Origin: Actinomycetaceae bacterium
GTDB lineage: Bacteria; Actinomycetota; Actinomycetes; Actinomycetales; Actinomycetaceae
NCBI GenBank assembly: GCA_030532405.1
Contig: JAUNLF010000007.1
Span: forward strand, 1 to 64,000
Reading direction: 5' to 3'
Length of the DNA: 64,000 bases
In this document: positions 27,762-37,535 of the stretch, in pieces
Layout: each line of letters begins with the position of its first letter
Position numbering within the stretch: position 1 is the stretch's first letter
The notes under the pieces: generated by a model
The model's database searches: none
What the model was told of the DNA's origin: nothing
What the model saw: the letters and a program-made list of their open reading frames with translations, nothing else
Program-made: the position numbers and the translations under genes

Positions 27762-28298
27762 GTGACGGTAAAGTCGACCTGGAAACGAGTGGCTGTAGGC
27801 CTGACCGGAGCCGCGCTCGCGCTTGGACTGGCAGCGTGTTCTGCACAGCCCGGCGTTGCCGTGAGCGTAAACGGCGAAACGTACACCGAGGATGCGGTAG
27901 GCGAAGTCTCACTGGAGCTAAGCCAAATCTTCGGGCAGTTCATCGAACCGGCAGCCGTTGCGAGCCTCCTGATTGTAGAGCCCGCCGTGGTCGAAGTTGC
28001 CGATGCGAACGGTATCGAGTTCACCGAAGCTGACGCACGCAAGCGCCTCGCCTCATTCGAAGAAGAGGCCGGCGAACCCCTAAGCGACGCAACCGTGTCG
28101 GTATTCCGCATGAATGAGCTACTCAAGGTACTGGGCAGCGGCCCGGACGCGCAGGCAGCGCAAATCCAGATTGCCGAGGCCATCCAGGGCCTCGACGCTG
28201 AGCTCAACCCGCGCTACGGCGAACTAGACGAAAACAACCTCATGCTCCCGGTAACCCTCGACGGCGTTATCGATATGCGTGAAGTTCAGCCAAACTAA
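27762..28298 (+). CDS. Small secreted lipoprotein, SurA-N-like
   Basis: 178 residues from the GTG at 27762, which follows AGGAAG. A GTG at 27744 is an alternative. It has a Lys/Arg start, a hydrophobic stretch and lipobox LAAC with C26, so it should be lipid-anchored outside the membrane. The mature part begins VAVSVNGETYTEDAV and is mostly helical and acidic. This resembles the N-terminal domain of SurA-type chaperones, but no PPIase domain follows. Proteins of this kind are often found before eno in actinobacteria. Function not known. Confidence 0.72.
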   Translation: MTVKSTWKRVAVGLTGAALALGLAACSAQPGVAVSVNGETYTEDAVGEVSLELSQIFGQFIEPAAVASLLIVEPAVVEVADANGIEFTEADARKRLASFEEEAGEPLSDATVSVFRMNELLKVLGSGPDAQAAQIQIAEAIQGLDAELNPRYGELDENNLMLPVTLDGVIDMREVQPN

Positions 28299-28310
28299 CT
28301 GTGATTTAGG

Positions 28311-28330
28311 TAAATCTGGAATCAGATTTA
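28311..28330 (+). promoter_or_regulatory. 20-bp palindrome upstream of eno
   Basis: TAAATCTG-GAAT-CAGATTTA is a perfect inverted repeat with 8-bp arms. It sits 12 bases after the lipoprotein stop and 62 bases before the eno start, in an A+T-rich stretch. It could be an operator, or a weak terminator of the lipoprotein gene. Confidence 0.5.
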
Positions 28331-28380
28331 ACCAAAACCTATTAAAGTTATTACTAGTCCACGACATTGCCAACCCATAG

Positions 28381-29673
<1,293 letters not shown>

Positions 29674-29747
29674 CACGCTTTTCAGCTCGCGCCCTCATGC
29701 CGCCGGCGTGCGGTGAGCGGGACGTGAGGCGAACATAAAGCACACGG

Positions 29748-29774
29748 AAAACGGGGCCTTCGGGCCCCGTTTTT
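29748..29774 (+). terminator. Terminator of eno
   Basis: AAAACGGGGCC (29748-29758), loop TTC, GGGCCCCGTTTTT. This is an 8-bp G+C stem extended by A-T pairs, 75 bases after the stop. A GCGCCCTC motif lies between the gene and this hairpin. Confidence 0.92.
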
Positions 29775-29841
29775 CGCGCCGTTTTACTTCGAACCGGCGC
29801 GCGGGTGGGCAAGTCGGTAAAGGTTTTGCGAAACTAGACCC

Positions 29842-30447
29842 ATGAAAGATCGCAAGAAGGCAGGAGTGCGCAGGCCGGGCGCTCCGAAGAAGCCGCAGCC
29901 AAAACCGAAACCAAACCCGGTGGCACGCGCGCATTCTCGGGGAACCCAGTTGGCCAGAAGCCGCCCTCCCGCGTCAAAGCGAGAACGCCCTCAAACGGTA
30001 GTACGACCGAAAACCCGTGAAGAGAAAAGCGTTTCGTTAAAAGCATTCGCGATCACACTGACCCTCGTACTGGGATTGTTAGGAATCTCGCAACCCCTGC
30101 ATCAATGGTGGGCGCAACAACGCGAATACAAGGCGATCCTGTACCAAATCGAACAGGCAAAAGAAACGAACGCGCAACTACAAGAAGAACTCGACCGTTG
30201 GAGCGACAAGTCTTACGTCGCATCACAGGCCCGCGCGCGCCTGCACTACGTTCAACCCGGCGAGACGCAATACCAAGTTGTCGACCCACCCGGCGGGACC
30301 GACGGGCTAGCAACAACCGAGCCCGTCCAAGCAGAAGGGCCGCCGCGCCCGTGGTACCTGGTCGTCGCAGACACGGTCGATGCGGCCGACGACCCCGACC
30401 CGGTTGTAAAGTTTGAGCCAAGCATACGAGTAGAAGACAAGGAGTAA
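29842..30447 (+). CDS. Septum formation initiator (FtsB/DivIC family)
   Basis: 201 residues of the DivIC/FtsB type, a bitopic division protein. A basic, proline-rich cytoplasmic tail (about 1-65) leads into one membrane helix (about 68-88, FAITLTLVLGLLGISQPL). Next comes a short coiled coil (about 92-120, with EYKAILYQIEQAKETNAQLQ) and SYVASQARARLHYVQPGE, the characteristic end of the domain. An acidic C-terminal tail follows. It lies between eno and a DUF501 gene, the normal actinobacterial position. Partners should be FtsL and FtsQ. Confidence 0.88.
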   Translation: MKDRKKAGVRRPGAPKKPQPKPKPNPVARAHSRGTQLARSRPPASKRERPQTVVRPKTREEKSVSLKAFAITLTLVLGLLGISQPLHQWWAQQREYKAILYQIEQAKETNAQLQEELDRWSDKSYVASQARARLHYVQPGETQYQVVDPPGGTDGLATTEPVQAEGPPRPWYLVVADTVDAADDPDPVVKFEPSIRVEDKE

Positions 30448-30452
30448 CGCCG

Positions 30453-30995
30453 ATGGACATCACTGAAGCCAGCGACGTCGACATGAAGATTTTGGAGCGT
30501 CAGCTCGGCCGCGTACCGCGCGGAGTCCTCGGCATTGCCGCCCGCTGCGTGTGCGGTGCCCCGCTTGTCGTTGCGACGTCCCCGCGCCTGCCTGACGGCT
30601 CCCCGTTCCCAACGCTATTCCACTTGTCGCACCCGGGCGCAGTGAAGGGGTGCTCCGTCCTCGAAAGTAATCAATGGATGGAAGTGTTAAACGAAAAACT
30701 GCGTGAGGACGACGAACTCGCCGAACAATATCGGCGCGCACACCGCGAATATATTGCGCAACGCGAATCGTACGAGGTCGTCCCCGAGATCAGTGACTTC
30801 TCCGCAGGTGGAATGCCCGACCGCGTGAAATGCTTGCACGCACTGCTTGCGCACACGTTAGCTGCGGGGGAGGGCGCGAACCCGATGGGTGACTTGGCAG
30901 AAAAAAAGCTTGCTGAAGAACGCCTATGGGAGCGCGGTAAGTGCACCTGCAGGCCGGGCGAAACGCCGGCTGACTTTGAGGCGGAAAATGACTGA
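30453..30995 (+). CDS. DUF501 domain protein
   Basis: 180 residues of a family with no known function that is conserved in actinobacteria between divIC and ppx. It shows the family features QLGRVPRGVLGIAARCVCGAPLVV near residue 17, TLFHLSHP near residue 56, and VKCLHALLAHTLAAGEG-NPMGD near residue 129, with several conserved Cys and His that might bind metal. It starts five bases after divIC and overlaps ppx by eight bases, so it is the middle gene of a three-gene operon. Confidence 0.88.
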   Translation: MDITEASDVDMKILERQLGRVPRGVLGIAARCVCGAPLVVATSPRLPDGSPFPTLFHLSHPGAVKGCSVLESNQWMEVLNEKLREDDELAEQYRRAHREYIAQRESYEVVPEISDFSAGGMPDRVKCLHALLAHTLAAGEGANPMGDLAEKKLAEERLWERGKCTCRPGETPADFEAEND

Positions 30996-32001
30996 CGCTA
31001 ACTCGTATGACCTGTCCGCACTGTCGGGTCAGGTCGATTTCCCATGGCTGGAAGGACTCCCCGTCGACATGGTGGCGGGCATCGACTGCGGGACGAACTC
31101 GATTCGACTGCTGGTTGGCCGCGAGGTGGATGGACACTGGGTCGACCACGTGCGTGACATGAAGATCGTGCGCCTAGGGCAGGACGTGGACCGCACGGGA
31201 CGCCTGCATCCGGACGCTATCGCGCGCACAATCGCCGCCGCCGAACAGTACGCTGCGGTGTGCCGGGACATGGGCGTGACCAGGCTCCGCTTTGTCGCGA
31301 CGTCCGCCACCAGGGACGCGGAAAATCGCGACGAGTTCTTTGACGGTATCCGCAAGGTCCTCGGCATTGAACCCGAAGTCGTACAGGGCGAGGTCGAAGC
31401 AACCCTCTCGTTCGGTGGCGCTGTGGGAGCGCTGAAGGGCCTGCAGTGGCCCGCCCTCGTTGTGGATATTGGCGGGGGCTCCACAGAGCTTGTCGTCGGG
31501 GCGGAAAGTTCCGGTGACGTGGCAATCAAATGCGTCACTTCGAAGAATATGGGCAGCGTGCGCATAACTGAGAAGTTCCCCGAACTGGGCAAACCGAATC
31601 CCGACACGTCAGCGGCGCAAAAGTGGGTTGATTCATTACTTGACGAGGCTGCCTCCGGCTGTGACTTTTCGCGAATCAGAACCATCGTCGGGGTTGCCGG
31701 CACGGTCACGACGATTACGTGCCATGCCCTGGGCTTGGACGAGTGGGATCCGCAGGCTGTCCACGAATCCAAACACAGCCTGGAAGACATGGAAAACTCG
31801 TGCGAATACATGATCAACGCGACCACCGAAGAGCTCGGCTCCTTGGCGTACATGCCTGAAGGGCGCGAGGACGTGATCAGTGGCGGCGCGGTGATCTGGC
31901 GACAGATCCTGCGTAGGATGCGCCAAGCGAACCCGGAGCTAAAGCACGTTACCGTGTCGGAGAACGACATCCTGGATGGGATTGCTCGTTCGCTTCTGTA
32001 A
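30988..32001 (+). CDS. ppx: Exopolyphosphatase / guanosine pentaphosphatase (Ppx/GppA)
   Basis: An ASKHA-fold phosphatase of 337 residues that removes terminal phosphates from polyphosphate or pppGpp. Phosphate-binding loops VAGIDCGTNSIRLLV (about residue 28) and VVDIGGGSTELVVG (about residue 159) are clear. The C-terminal end GGAVIWRQILRRM is typical. I use the ATG at 30988, inside the end of the DUF501 gene. A longer frame upstream is only its shadow. This is the short two-domain form common in actinobacteria. It ends four bases before a terminator hairpin built from two inverted GAGGGCG motifs. Confidence 0.92.
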   Translation: MTDANSYDLSALSGQVDFPWLEGLPVDMVAGIDCGTNSIRLLVGREVDGHWVDHVRDMKIVRLGQDVDRTGRLHPDAIARTIAAAEQYAAVCRDMGVTRLRFVATSATRDAENRDEFFDGIRKVLGIEPEVVQGEVEATLSFGGAVGALKGLQWPALVVDIGGGSTELVVGAESSGDVAIKCVTSKNMGSVRITEKFPELGKPNPDTSAAQKWVDSLLDEAASGCDFSRIRTIVGVAGTVTTITCHALGLDEWDPQAVHESKHSLEDMENSCEYMINATTEELGSLAYMPEGREDVISGGAVIWRQILRRMRQANPELKHVTVSENDILDGIARSLL

Positions 32002-32004
32002 AAA

Positions 32005-32030
32005 GTGAGGGCGCCACTCGGCGCCCTCAC
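32005..32030. terminator. Bidirectional terminator made of inverted GAGGGCG motifs
   Basis: GTGAGGGCGCC (32005-32015), loop ACTC, GGCGCCCTCAC (32020-32030). A perfect 11-bp stem between the convergent ppx and nhaA genes. A-rich sequence before it and weak T-content after it allow use on either strand. Confidence 0.85.
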
Positions 32031-32038
32031 ACATGGAA

Positions 32039-33433
32039 TTAAATCATCAGCTTGCGCTTGCGGTTGGCCGCGGGGCCGCGCGCATGCATCTTTGCGCGGC
32101 GGTGAACCGCCATGCCACCACCAACAGCCGCGATCGCCGTACCCAGCATGACGCCGAGCTTGGCATGCGGGATGTGGGCGGAACCCTCGGGGAACGCGAG
32201 CCCAGCGATGAGCAGCGCAACCGTGAACCCGATGCCCGCAAGCAGTGCGATTGCACCGATATCCGGCATGTCCACGCCGGCGCCCAGGCGCAGCTTGGTG
32301 AACTTCGTTAGCACCCAAACCGATCCGGCAATGCCGATCAGTTTGCCGACGGGCAGGCCGAGCATGACACCGATGGCGACGGGGTCGGCCATGACCTCGA
32401 CGATGCCGCCCGAATCGGACACGTTCACGCCAGCGGCAAAGAACGCGAAGAACGGCACCACAATGCCGGCCGAGATCGGACCCATCTTTTCAGCCAAGTG
32501 GTGCGACCACTGCGGCTCGCCGCGCCTGCGCGTTGCGGGTACGAGCAGGCCCATGGCGACGCCTGCGATCGTTGCGTGAACGCCGGACGCGTGCATGAAT
32601 CCCCACGCTGCGATCGCGATTGGGATAAGGATCCACCACTTCATGACGCGTTTATTCACAAGCAAGCCGAAGATTGCGATGAAAACAAAAGCGAGTAGCA
32701 GGGCTACCAGGTTTAAGTCGGTGGAGTACACCAGCGCAATAATGATGATCGCGAGCAGGTCGTCCATTACGGCGAGAGTCAGCAAGAAAGTGCGTGCCGC
32801 CGGAGGCATTCCCTTTCCGAACACGCCCAGCAGTGCAACAGCAAACGCAATGTCTGTAGCCGCCGGGATCGCCCAACCCGAATAGGCGTCCGATCCACTC
32901 AAGATTTGGACCAGAAGGTATACCAACGCGGGCCCCACCATACCGAAAGCCGCAGCGATCATTGGCAGTGCGGCCTCTCGAATATCGCGGAGGGCGCCCG
33001 TCACAAACTCTGTCTTTAACTCAAGGCCAACGACGAAGAAGAATATGGTTAGCACGCCGTCAGCCGCCCAGGCAGACACCGGCAGGTGCAGGCCTAAAGA
33101 CTGGGGGCCAAAAGTGAAGTTTGCCATTGCCTCGTACACGGGGCCGGCGGGAGAGTTAGCCCAAATGAGGGCGATGATCGCCGCCACGACCAGGAGCATG
33201 CCGGCGCGAGTTTCGTCCGAAACGAACCTGACGAACGCCTCCGGGAGGTCTTTAATGCTCTTAATCTCGGGTGGTTTGGCCGCTATTCGTGCACGTTCCG
33301 CATTCCTATATTTCACGGAAGCTAACGAATAGGGGCGCTGCAATCCTGTGGCTCCGGGCAGATTGTGCGCAGAACGTCGCAATACACTCGGATCAGGATT
33401 GAGGCCTGGTCTTCTTCGACCATCTGACCACAT
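32039..33433 (-). CDS. nhaA: Na+/H+ antiporter NhaA
   Basis: An integral membrane antiporter that exports Na+ in exchange for protons. From the ATG at 33433, preceded by AAAGGTGA, it has 464 residues. The longer frame would run back through the tRNA gene and is rejected. The product has a cytoplasmic extension of about 65 residues, then about 11-12 helices. Diagnostic segments are VGLELKTEFVTGALRDIREA, the substrate-site Asp pairs PAATDIAFAVALLG and LLTLAVMDDLLAIIIIA, and SGVHATIAGVAMGLL. A basic C-terminal tail ends the protein. It is convergent with ppx. Confidence 0.94.
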   Translation of the reverse strand: MWSDGRRRPGLNPDPSVLRRSAHNLPGATGLQRPYSLASVKYRNAERARIAAKPPEIKSIKDLPEAFVRFVSDETRAGMLLVVAAIIALIWANSPAGPVYEAMANFTFGPQSLGLHLPVSAWAADGVLTIFFFVVGLELKTEFVTGALRDIREAALPMIAAAFGMVGPALVYLLVQILSGSDAYSGWAIPAATDIAFAVALLGVFGKGMPPAARTFLLTLAVMDDLLAIIIIALVYSTDLNLVALLLAFVFIAIFGLLVNKRVMKWWILIPIAIAAWGFMHASGVHATIAGVAMGLLVPATRRRGEPQWSHHLAEKMGPISAGIVVPFFAFFAAGVNVSDSGGIVEVMADPVAIGVMLGLPVGKLIGIAGSVWVLTKFTKLRLGAGVDMPDIGAIALLAGIGFTVALLIAGLAFPEGSAHIPHAKLGVMLGTAIAAVGGGMAVHRRAKMHARGPAANRKRKLMI

Positions 33434-33449
33434 ACCGATCACCTTTCTA

Positions 33450-33468
33450 GCCTGAATAACTTTCAGGC
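33450..33468 (-). promoter_or_regulatory. Hairpin in the nhaA leader
   Basis: GCCTGAA-TAACT-TTCAGGC is a perfect 7-bp inverted repeat 17 bases upstream of the nhaA ATG. It could be an operator or an mRNA hairpin next to the ribosome site. Confidence 0.45.
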
Positions 33469-33587
33469 ATTTAGTTGAGTCTATTTCAAATGCTAAACAA
33501 TTCTTTTCGCTTTTAGTGTCCTGTGACCATTTCGTGGCCGTGACACGTTTGGCGATTTGACCTCGTACCAACTTAGAATAGGTGTGC

Positions 33588-33661
33588 GCCCCCATAGCCC
33601 AATTGGTAGAGGCAGTCGACTTAAAATCGACGCAGTGCCGGTTCGAGCCCGGCTGGGGGTA
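33588..33661 (+). tRNA. tRNA with anticodon UAA (Leu), short variable loop
   Basis: A full cloverleaf is present. The acceptor stem is GCCCCCA (33588-33594) with TGGGGGT (33654-33660), the D-arm has loop GG, the anticodon stem is GTCGA/TCGAC with loop CTTAAAA, and the T-arm is GCCGG-TTCGAGC-CCGGC. The anticodon is TAA at 33622-33624, reading the Leu codon UUA. The discriminator base is A (33661), and no CCA is encoded. The variable loop is only five bases (33632-33636), whereas bacterial leucine tRNAs normally have a long arm. Base pair 13-22 in the D-stem is mismatched. A TAGAAT box lies at 33574-33579. Confidence 0.9.
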
Positions 33662-33698
33662 CTGCTTTAGCAGTGGCTCGATCCATTTAAGGAGTGTT

Positions 33699-34643
33699 AT
33701 GGCAAATCCCGTAATGAGTCGACTAGACGAAGAGTTTGCGCAAACCACGCCCGCGGGCTACCCGACCATGCCCGGCTACCAGCCGGGAGTTCGCGGACAG
33801 AACCCTGCAGGCAGTCAGCGTGACTACGGTCAGCACTATCAACAGACGCCGGTTCAGCAATACGGTCGTGGCTACGGGGACCAACACCCCGGTCAGATGC
33901 CGATGGAGCAGTACGAACGCTCCTTTGGCGGACAGTCCGCCGACGCTGTCGACCGCGGCCAAATGACGTATGACGATGTCGTAGTGAAGACGGGCTCCAT
34001 GCTCGGCCTTCTGATCCTCGTGGCGGCCGGTAGCTGGGTGCTAACGCTCACAAGCCCGGGCATCGGCATGATGATGATGCTCGGCGGCCTGATCGGCGGA
34101 TTCGTCCTCGCAATGGTCAATATCTTCTCCAAGAAGATCCGCCCCGCCCTCGTAATGGCATACGCGGCCGCCGAAGGCCTGGCAATCGGCGCTTTCTCGG
34201 CAGTATTTGAGGTAATGTACCCGGGCATTGTCGTACAGGCAGCCCTCGCCACATTCGCGGTGATGGGAGCCGCCCTCGCCCTCTTTGCAACTGGAAAAGT
34301 ACGCTACACGTCGAAGGTGAACCGCTTCGTGCTGATCGGACTGATCGCACTGGTGCTGTACAACTTGGCGTCCATGATTTTGGTGTGGACCGGCGTAATC
34401 GCAAATCCGTGGGGCATTGGCGGCATGGAAATCATGGGCATTCCGATCGGCGTGTTCGTCGGCGTGTTCGCGATCATCCTCGGAACACTATCCCTAATCG
34501 GCGATTACGACGTCGCCAGAAGGGGCGTCGAAGCGGGGGCGCCGAAGATCTTCGCCTGGAAGGTCGCGTTCGGCATCATGGTCACCGTAGTGTGGCTATA
34601 CATTGAAATCTTGCGTCTAATCGCGATTATTCGCAGCGAGTAA
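33699..34643 (+). CDS. Bax inhibitor-1 / YccA-like membrane protein
   Basis: 315 residues. An N-terminal cytoplasmic tail of about 95 residues is rich in Gln, Tyr, Gly and Pro (several QxxYG-like repeats) and probably disordered. After it come about seven membrane helices of the UPF0005/BI-1 family, with LVMAYAAAEGLAIGAFSAVFE near residue 158 and an acidic-residue pair near the C-terminus (LIGDYDVARRGVEAGAP). Relatives act as pH-sensitive calcium leaks or bind the FtsH protease. The role here is unknown. The start ATG 33699 has AGGAG upstream. It follows the tRNA by 37 bases and precedes an FKBP gene. Confidence 0.88.
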   Translation: MANPVMSRLDEEFAQTTPAGYPTMPGYQPGVRGQNPAGSQRDYGQHYQQTPVQQYGRGYGDQHPGQMPMEQYERSFGGQSADAVDRGQMTYDDVVVKTGSMLGLLILVAAGSWVLTLTSPGIGMMMMLGGLIGGFVLAMVNIFSKKIRPALVMAYAAAEGLAIGAFSAVFEVMYPGIVVQAALATFAVMGAALALFATGKVRYTSKVNRFVLIGLIALVLYNLASMILVWTGVIANPWGIGGMEIMGIPIGVFVGVFAIILGTLSLIGDYDVARRGVEAGAPKIFAWKVAFGIMVTVVWLYIEILRLIAIIRSE

Positions 34644-34655
34644 CAAGGACTAATC

Positions 34656-35057
34656 ATGAGTGAATTTCTAAACGTATCCGAAAACTTCATGCGCAAGCCG
34701 ACCATCGAGTTCCTAACCGAGGAGCCTCCCGCGGGCCTGCACATCGAAGTCATCCGCGAGGGCGCTGGCGAACCTATCCAGGCGGGCAAGCAGATTGAAG
34801 CGCACTACCTGGGACAGGTGTGGAACGGCAACATCTTCGATAACTCTTACGACCGCGGCCAGCCGCTGTCCTTCACGGTCGGCATCGGCATGGTCATCCA
34901 GGGTTGGGACGAGGGCCTGATCGGCATTCGCGAAGGCTCGCGCGTAGTCCTGTCCATCCCGTCGGAGATGGGTTACGGCGCTGCCGGAGTTCCGCAGGCC
35001 GGAATCCGCGGCGGTGACACGCTCGTGTTCGTAACCGACGTCGTCCGCGTTAAGTAA
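34656..35057 (+). CDS. FKBP-type peptidyl-prolyl cis-trans isomerase
   Basis: A single-domain FKBP of 133 residues without a signal peptide, so cytoplasmic. The N-terminal 30 residues lead into GAGEPIQAGKQIEAHYLGQV. The binding-pocket residues in FDNSYDRGQPLSFTVG, MVIQGWDEGL, and IPSEMGYGAAGVP follow. It should speed folding at Xaa-Pro bonds. It starts 12 bases after the Bax-inhibitor-like gene, so the two are likely one operon, and is followed by an inverted repeat. Confidence 0.93.
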   Translation: MSEFLNVSENFMRKPTIEFLTEEPPAGLHIEVIREGAGEPIQAGKQIEAHYLGQVWNGNIFDNSYDRGQPLSFTVGIGMVIQGWDEGLIGIREGSRVVLSIPSEMGYGAAGVPQAGIRGGDTLVFVTDVVRVK

Positions 35058-35068
35058 CAGCGCAAAAC

Positions 35069-35105
35069 TCGAGGCGGCCGGGCCATGTAGCCGCAGCCGC
35101 CTCGA
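35069..35105 (+). terminator. Hairpin after the FKBP gene
   Basis: TCGAGGCGGC (35069-35078) and GCCGCCTCGA (35096-35105), a perfect 10-bp stem with a 17-base loop, 11 bases after the stop. No T-run, but A-rich flanks on both sides suit the convergent msrA gene too. Confidence 0.65.
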
Positions 35106-35143
35106 AGAAAACTAAAAACCTGGTGGCGTGCCCCTGGGAATCC

Positions 35144-35773
35144 TTACACGATTCCTATGGGGCACGTCATTCCATTTGGCCCGTGGTTGCAGTACCCATT
35201 TGGAATGTGGTGCAGGTACGCCTGGTGGAAGCGTTCAGCTAAGTAGAACTCGCCAGCTTCATCGGCGGAGTTAATTTCGGTCGTGATTTGGGAGTGACCG
35301 TGCTCGTCCAAGACCTTTTGGAATGCCCGGCGAGTTTCAAATGCGGCCTCCGCCTGTTTCGCGGTCGTGAAATAAATTGCGGAACGGTATTGGGTGCCCA
35401 CGTCGTTGCCCTGACGGTTCAGGGTTGTCGGGTCGTGGTTTTCCCAAAATGTTTTGAGGATTTGCTCCACCGAAATGATCTCGGGGTTGTACACAACCCG
35501 CACGGTTTCAGCATGGCCCGTAAGACCTGTGCAAACTTCTTCGTAGGTGGGATTCTGCGTTGTGCCACCCATGTATCCGGCGGCGGTTCCAACCACGCCG
35601 GGGAGCCGCCACATGATGCGCTCCACGCCCCAGAAGCACCCCATCGCAAGGTAGATGATCTCGTGGGGATCCTCCCACGGCCCCTCCACGGGTGTATTCA
35701 AAACTGGGTGAATACCCAGGTGCGATACGATCGGTTCGGGTCGTCCCGGTAGGGAACCTTCGTGCGTTGCCAT
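35144..35773 (-). CDS. msrA: Peptide methionine sulfoxide reductase MsrA
   Basis: Reduces methionine-S-sulfoxide in oxidised proteins. It has 209 residues with the catalytic C46 in AMGCFWGVER. GYMGGTTQNPTYEEVCTGLTGHAE and FWENHDPTTLNRQGNDVGTQYRS are strongly conserved. Cys residues near the C-terminus (GYCNHGPNGMTC) should act in resolving the disulfide. The N-terminal 40 residues before the domain are normal for the actinobacterial form. Stand-alone on the minus strand, with no msrB nearby. Confidence 0.96.
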   Translation of the reverse strand: MATHEGSLPGRPEPIVSHLGIHPVLNTPVEGPWEDPHEIIYLAMGCFWGVERIMWRLPGVVGTAAGYMGGTTQNPTYEEVCTGLTGHAETVRVVYNPEIISVEQILKTFWENHDPTTLNRQGNDVGTQYRSAIYFTTAKQAEAAFETRRAFQKVLDEHGHSQITTEINSADEAGEFYLAERFHQAYLHHIPNGYCNHGPNGMTCPIGIV

Positions 35774-35909
35774 TAATGCCCCTTTCGTTAACTAGTAATT
35801 TACGAGGTCGGGCCGCCGGGCGCTCATTTTGGCTTGGTGTCCGCTCTAATAGTGGGAAGTGAAACCATCGCGGTTATACTTTCTCTAGCAGTCTTGCGTA
35901 GGAGGACGA

Positions 35910-37433
35910 ATGGCTAATAAGCATCGCGCTGGTCGAATATCTGAACTATTCGAACGGTTCTCAGAGCCACTGTCACGAGCTCGAGCGTCGATGCAACCCG
36001 AACCTGTCCGAGTTGAGCGGATCGATGTTCATCACCGCGAAGAGCGCGAGGCAGTGACCGACCACGTGAGCTGGCCCCTGCGCGTCGCAGCGGCATGGTC
36101 GTGGCGCCTGCTCGTCCTCGTCGCCGCACTGCTCGTAGTTGGTTACGGGATCTCGCTTCTCACGATCATCCTGATTCCCGTGTTGCTCGCACTGTTGTTC
36201 GCCGTTTTGCTGGATCCGATCAACCGTTTCTTGCGGATGAAGATAGCAATGCCGCGGGCCGCCGCAGCGGCAGTCAGCCTGCTGGTTGGTGTGGGCATTG
36301 TCGTTGGGTTGGTCTCACTGGCGTCCTCACAAATTATGGCCCAGTTTGAAGACCTGGTTGCCAAAGCGTCAGACGGTTTGGATCGCACGGTCCAATGGCT
36401 TACGGAAGGGCCGCTACAGATTCAACTGGACTCGGTCCAGCAGTACGTTAGCGGATTGACCGAGGAGATCTTCGGGTTTATCCAGTCGAACTCACAACAG
36501 TTGGCCTCCGGCGCCATGTCGATCACGACGACAGTTGGAAACGTGCTGACCGGAACGCTGGTGTCACTGTTCGTCCTATTCTTCTTCCTAAAGGACGGGC
36601 GGCAAATCTGGTTGTGGTTTGTTCGCCTAATGCCGAAGGCAGCTCGCGTGCCGGTGCACGAGTCTGCGATTCGCGGATGGGTCACGCTGGGCGCCTACGC
36701 TCGCACGCAGATTCTGGTGGCCGCGCTTGACGCGTTCGGTATTGGACTGGGCGCGTTCCTACTGGGTGTTCCGCTTGCGATCCCACTGGCTGTGCTGGTG
36801 TTTATCGGCTCGTTCGTGCCGATTGTAGGTGCGTTTGTGACCGGGTCGATCGCGGTGCTAGTAGCACTCGTAGACCAGGGGCTGTGGACCGCGTTCATCA
36901 TGCTGATCGTTATTTTGGCGGTCCAACAGATCGAAGGTAACTTGTTGCAGCCGTGGCTGATGTCGAACGCGGTATCGCTGCATCCTGTTGCCGTGCTACT
37001 TGCGGTGATGGCCGGATCGTTCCTGTTTGGAATCCCGGGCGCACTGTTCGCGGTGCCCGTCGTGGCGTTTATTAATACTTCGGTGCTGTACCTGTACGGC
37101 TACGACAAGTTCCCAGAGCTCGCCAAGAATGCGAACAGGCCGGGAGGGCCGCCCGGAAACTTGTCCGAGCAGATCATGGCTACCTACGCGCCCAACGTTA
37201 AGCGAACCAACCCGGAGCTTGAACCTGCCGAACTTTCCACGGGCTCCAAGGAGCCTGGCTTCCGTGGTTCCATCGACACCGTGGATGAAGGCGAACGTAT
37301 GCAGTCCGAAGAGGGCGCCGCTCAGTTCTCTCGAGGCGCCGTTGCCGGCGCAAAGCATCCAACCGATAATTCGGACGACGTCCCCGGCGATGCGGACGGC
37401 TCGGAGAACGGCGAGAGTACAGCCCGAGACTAG
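35910..37433 (+). CDS. AI-2E family transporter (PerM-like permease)
   Basis: 507 residues. An N-terminal cytoplasmic segment (about 1-60) leads into the eight-helix AI-2E transporter domain (about 65-400). It includes LFVLFFFLKDGRQIWLWFVRLMP and the typical VLVFIGSFVPIVGAFVTG plus QQIEGNLLQPWLMSNAVSLHP. The acidic tail of about 100 residues is hydrophilic. The family contains TqsA/PerM-like proteins and Na+(Li+)/H+ antiporters, so the substrate cannot be inferred. The start ATG 35910 has AGGAGGA six bases upstream. Monocistronic, with a long terminator hairpin after it. Confidence 0.88.
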   Translation: MANKHRAGRISELFERFSEPLSRARASMQPEPVRVERIDVHHREEREAVTDHVSWPLRVAAAWSWRLLVLVAALLVVGYGISLLTIILIPVLLALLFAVLLDPINRFLRMKIAMPRAAAAAVSLLVGVGIVVGLVSLASSQIMAQFEDLVAKASDGLDRTVQWLTEGPLQIQLDSVQQYVSGLTEEIFGFIQSNSQQLASGAMSITTTVGNVLTGTLVSLFVLFFFLKDGRQIWLWFVRLMPKAARVPVHESAIRGWVTLGAYARTQILVAALDAFGIGLGAFLLGVPLAIPLAVLVFIGSFVPIVGAFVTGSIAVLVALVDQGLWTAFIMLIVILAVQQIEGNLLQPWLMSNAVSLHPVAVLLAVMAGSFLFGIPGALFAVPVVAFINTSVLYLYGYDKFPELAKNANRPGGPPGNLSEQIMATYAPNVKRTNPELEPAELSTGSKEPGFRGSIDTVDEGERMQSEEGAAQFSRGAVAGAKHPTDNSDDVPGDADGSENGESTARD

Positions 37434-37453
37434 AGTTTGGAAGGGTATTAGTA

Positions 37454-37495
37454 GGGCCCTCGGTCGCGTTTCGTACGCGGCCGAGGGCCCCTTTT
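37454..37495 (+). terminator. Terminator of the AI-2E transporter gene
   Basis: GGGCCCTCGG (37454-37463) pairs with CCGAGGGCCC (37481-37490), with an inner CGCGT/ACGCG stem, followed by CTTTTAT. Confidence 0.9.
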
Positions 37496-37535
37496 ATCTA
37501 GCTGTATGCGGGCTGACCCGTTATGCGTGTGGGCC

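Noticed and set aside
31029..32318. Minus-strand open frame of 429 codons over ppx and nhaA
   Set aside because: Antisense to ppx and overlapping the end of nhaA. Composition is that of a shadow frame (Ser/Arg/Pro-rich), with no ribosome site.
33434..33748. Long N-terminal extension of nhaA (up to 569 residues)
   Set aside because: It would read antisense through the tRNA gene. The ATG at 33433 has a good ribosome site and gives a normal-sized protein.
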